A DNA stretch of 6,810 bases from the NCBI GenBank assembly GCA_947573015.1, contig CANPDS010000143.1, forward strand, positions 1 to 6,810, read 5' to 3'. The notes beneath the pieces are model-generated. The model ran no database searches. It saw nothing but the letters and a program-made list of their open reading frames with translations, and was not told the DNA's origin. The stretch comes from an uncultured Muribaculum sp. Lineage in GTDB: Bacteria > Bacteroidota > Bacteroidia > Bacteroidales > Muribaculaceae. Shown piece after piece: positions 6,117-6,810 of the stretch. Every line of letters begins with the position of its first letter. Position 1 is the stretch's first letter. A program made the translations under genes and the position numbers.

Positions 6117-6124
6117 TAATTTTG
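6117..6124 (+). promoter_or_regulatory. Possible second -7 element close to the DUF3575 start
   Basis: TAATTTTG matches TAnnTTTG perfectly but ends 13 bases before the ATG at 6138, so the leader would be only about six to eight bases. No TTTG -33 box stands at the proper distance. It lies outside both candidate invertible segments and could give constant low expression, or be chance in AT-rich DNA. Confidence 0.3.
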
Positions 6125-6137
6125 TTATTATAGATAT

Positions 6138-6719
6138 ATGTATTTGAAAAAGTTGTTGTGGGCATTGGTTGGCTCCATGTTTGCGCTATCGGCGGCTTCG
6201 CAGTCGGTGGCGGTAAAGACCAATCTGCTTTACGACGCACTGCTGACTCTCGACGGAGGAGTAGAGGTGAAACTCGCTCCGAAATGGACCGCCGAACTTA
6301 CCGGAAACCTCAATGCGTGGCCGGTCGACAATCACCGTTGGAAACAATGGATGGTTCAGCCAGAAGCGCGCTATTGGTTCTGCCAGGCTTTCTCCGGACA
6401 TTTTGTCGGAGCGCATCTGCTTGGCGGTCAGTACAACTTTGGAAATCTCGGCACTGACTTCAAATTTCTCGGCACTGACTTCAGTCTCCTCAAGGATCAT
6501 CGTTTGCAAGGCTGGATGGTTGGCGCCGGTGTGGCATATGGCTACTCGTGGATCATCAACCGCCGCTGGAATATTGAGGCGGAGATAGGTCTGGGATGGG
6601 TCTACACCCGCTATAGCAAGTATGAGTGCGACAATTGTGGGAAGAAAGTCGAATCAAACCGTCCCCACAACTATGTCGGCCCCACAAAAGCTGCCGTCAA
6701 TCTTATATACACATTCTGA
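6138..6719 (+). CDS. DUF3575 family exported outer-membrane-type protein
   Basis: A 193-residue protein. Residues 1-20 form a signal peptide (MYLKKLLWALVGSMFALSAA, cleavage about SAA/SQS). The mature part starts SQSVAVKTNLLYDA and continues with VEVKLAPKWTAELTGNLNAW, WMVQPEARYWFCQAFSGHF, GWMVGAGVAYGY, WNIEAEIGLG, and ends VGPTKAAVNLIYTF, the strand pattern of the DUF3575 family as I remember it, a small barrel ending in an aromatic residue. A CxxC pair (Cys164, Cys167; YECDNCGKK) lies in a late loop and looks like a family trait. Family members are often found beside DUF3868 and Mfa/Fim-type fimbrial genes in Bacteroidales, so a role in surface-fibre assembly is plausible but unproven. The ATG at 6138 is chosen because it opens a proper signal peptide and no upstream in-frame start exists after the stop at 6117; no Shine-Dalgarno sequence is seen. 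A further exported protein starts 29 bases downstream. Confidence 0.88.
   Translation: MYLKKLLWALVGSMFALSAASQSVAVKTNLLYDALLTLDGGVEVKLAPKWTAELTGNLNAWPVDNHRWKQWMVQPEARYWFCQAFSGHFVGAHLLGGQYNFGNLGTDFKFLGTDFSLLKDHRLQGWMVGAGVAYGYSWIINRRWNIEAEIGLGWVYTRYSKYECDNCGKKVESNRPHNYVGPTKAAVNLIYTF
6446..6483 (+). repeat. In-frame 21-bp tandem duplication in the DUF3575 gene
   Basis: TCTCGGCACTGACTTCA occurs at 6446-6462 and again at 6467-6483, a perfect 17-base direct repeat with a 21-base period. It encodes two successive seven-residue units, LGTDFKF and LGTDFSL, probably in an exposed loop. The period is a multiple of three, so gain or loss of a unit would keep the frame. Confidence 0.85.
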
Positions 6720-6748
6720 TGTTGTCGAAATTTGAATTACAGAGAGTT

Positions 6749-6810
6749 ATGAATCACATCAAATATGCCGCAATAATCGGTGCCGCGCTGATCGCCGCAT
6801 CTGTCACCGC
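6749..6810 (+). CDS. N-terminus of an exported protein, cut by the window end
   Basis: The ATG at 6749 opens a frame that stays open to the end of the window: MNHIKYAAIIGAALIAASVT and one more partial codon. It is a short Lys-containing start plus a hydrophobic Ala/Ile-rich core, a clear signal peptide. It begins 29 bases after the DUF3575 stop, with a purine-rich AGAGAG (6741-6746) just upstream, so the two are probably one operon. The mature protein is not visible. By the usual order in Bacteroidales fimbrial clusters it could be a DUF3868 protein, but that is only a guess from context. Confidence 0.65.
   Translation, partial: MNHIKYAAIIGAALIAASVT

Larger units (their letters stand above)
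5459..6137. other. 679-base AT-rich non-coding region with paired inverted repeats
   Basis: No reading frame here looks like a protein: the longest open stretch (5465-5653, 62 codons from a non-ATG start) crosses the first repeat and resembles no family. The region is clearly more AT-rich than the flanking genes, especially 5920-6060. It contains four copies of a TCTCT/AGAGA-type near-palindrome in two inverted pairs, three perfect TAnnTTTG elements, several hairpins or dyads, and no clear intrinsic terminator for the upstream operon. A weak GC hairpin (5480-5486 with 5493-5498, one bulged C) follows the upstream stop but has no T-run. The size of the region and its position before a surface-protein gene suggest a regulatory role. 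Confidence 0.8.

Overview
The window looks like chromosomal DNA of a Bacteroidales bacterium (Bacteroidetes), plausibly a gut Bacteroides/Muribaculaceae-type species; the family is an inference. The clues are the Bacteroidetes-type genes (a Porin_10-like outer-membrane protein, a DUF3575 protein, an MltF-like solute-binding protein), the lack of strong Shine-Dalgarno sequences at most starts, and matches to the Bacteroidetes -7 promoter element TAnnTTTG in the non-coding region.

Layout, all genes on the + strand. (1) 1-1002 is the C-terminal part of glutaminyl-tRNA synthetase (glnS), whose stop codon lies in the loop of a long stem-loop. (2) 1083-5458 is a compact three-gene group: a cytosolic TPR protein, a large putative porin whose ATG overlaps the TPR stop (ATGA), and, 27 bases on, a membrane-anchored periplasmic solute-binding protein. 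It reads as a housekeeping envelope module. (3) 5459-6137 is a 679-base AT-rich region without a credible gene. (4) 6138-6719 encodes a secreted or outer-membrane DUF3575 protein, and 6749 starts a further exported protein cut off by the window edge. DUF3575 genes often open fimbrial (FimA/Mfa1-type) clusters in Bacteroidales, so a surface-structure locus may begin here.

The striking part is the non-coding region. It carries four copies of a 15-bp near-palindrome (arms TCTCT/AGAGA, or the one-base variant CTCT/AGAG in the third copy) arranged as two inverted pairs. Pair A (5530-5547 and 5712-5729) is a perfect 18-bp inverted repeat bounding 200 bp. Pair B (5846-5860 and 6019-6033) shares a 13-bp inverted core and bounds about 190 bp. 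The five bases between the arms match within each pair but differ between the pairs. Each bounded segment has one perfect TAnnTTTG element near one end, pointing outward through the adjacent repeat: leftward in segment A (away from the DUF3575 gene), rightward in segment B (toward it). This is the expected layout of two tandem invertible promoters (phase-variation switches), one now OFF and one ON with respect to the downstream surface locus. Inversion is inferred; no recombinase gene is in the window, and the alternative of four operator sites for a dimeric regulator is not excluded.
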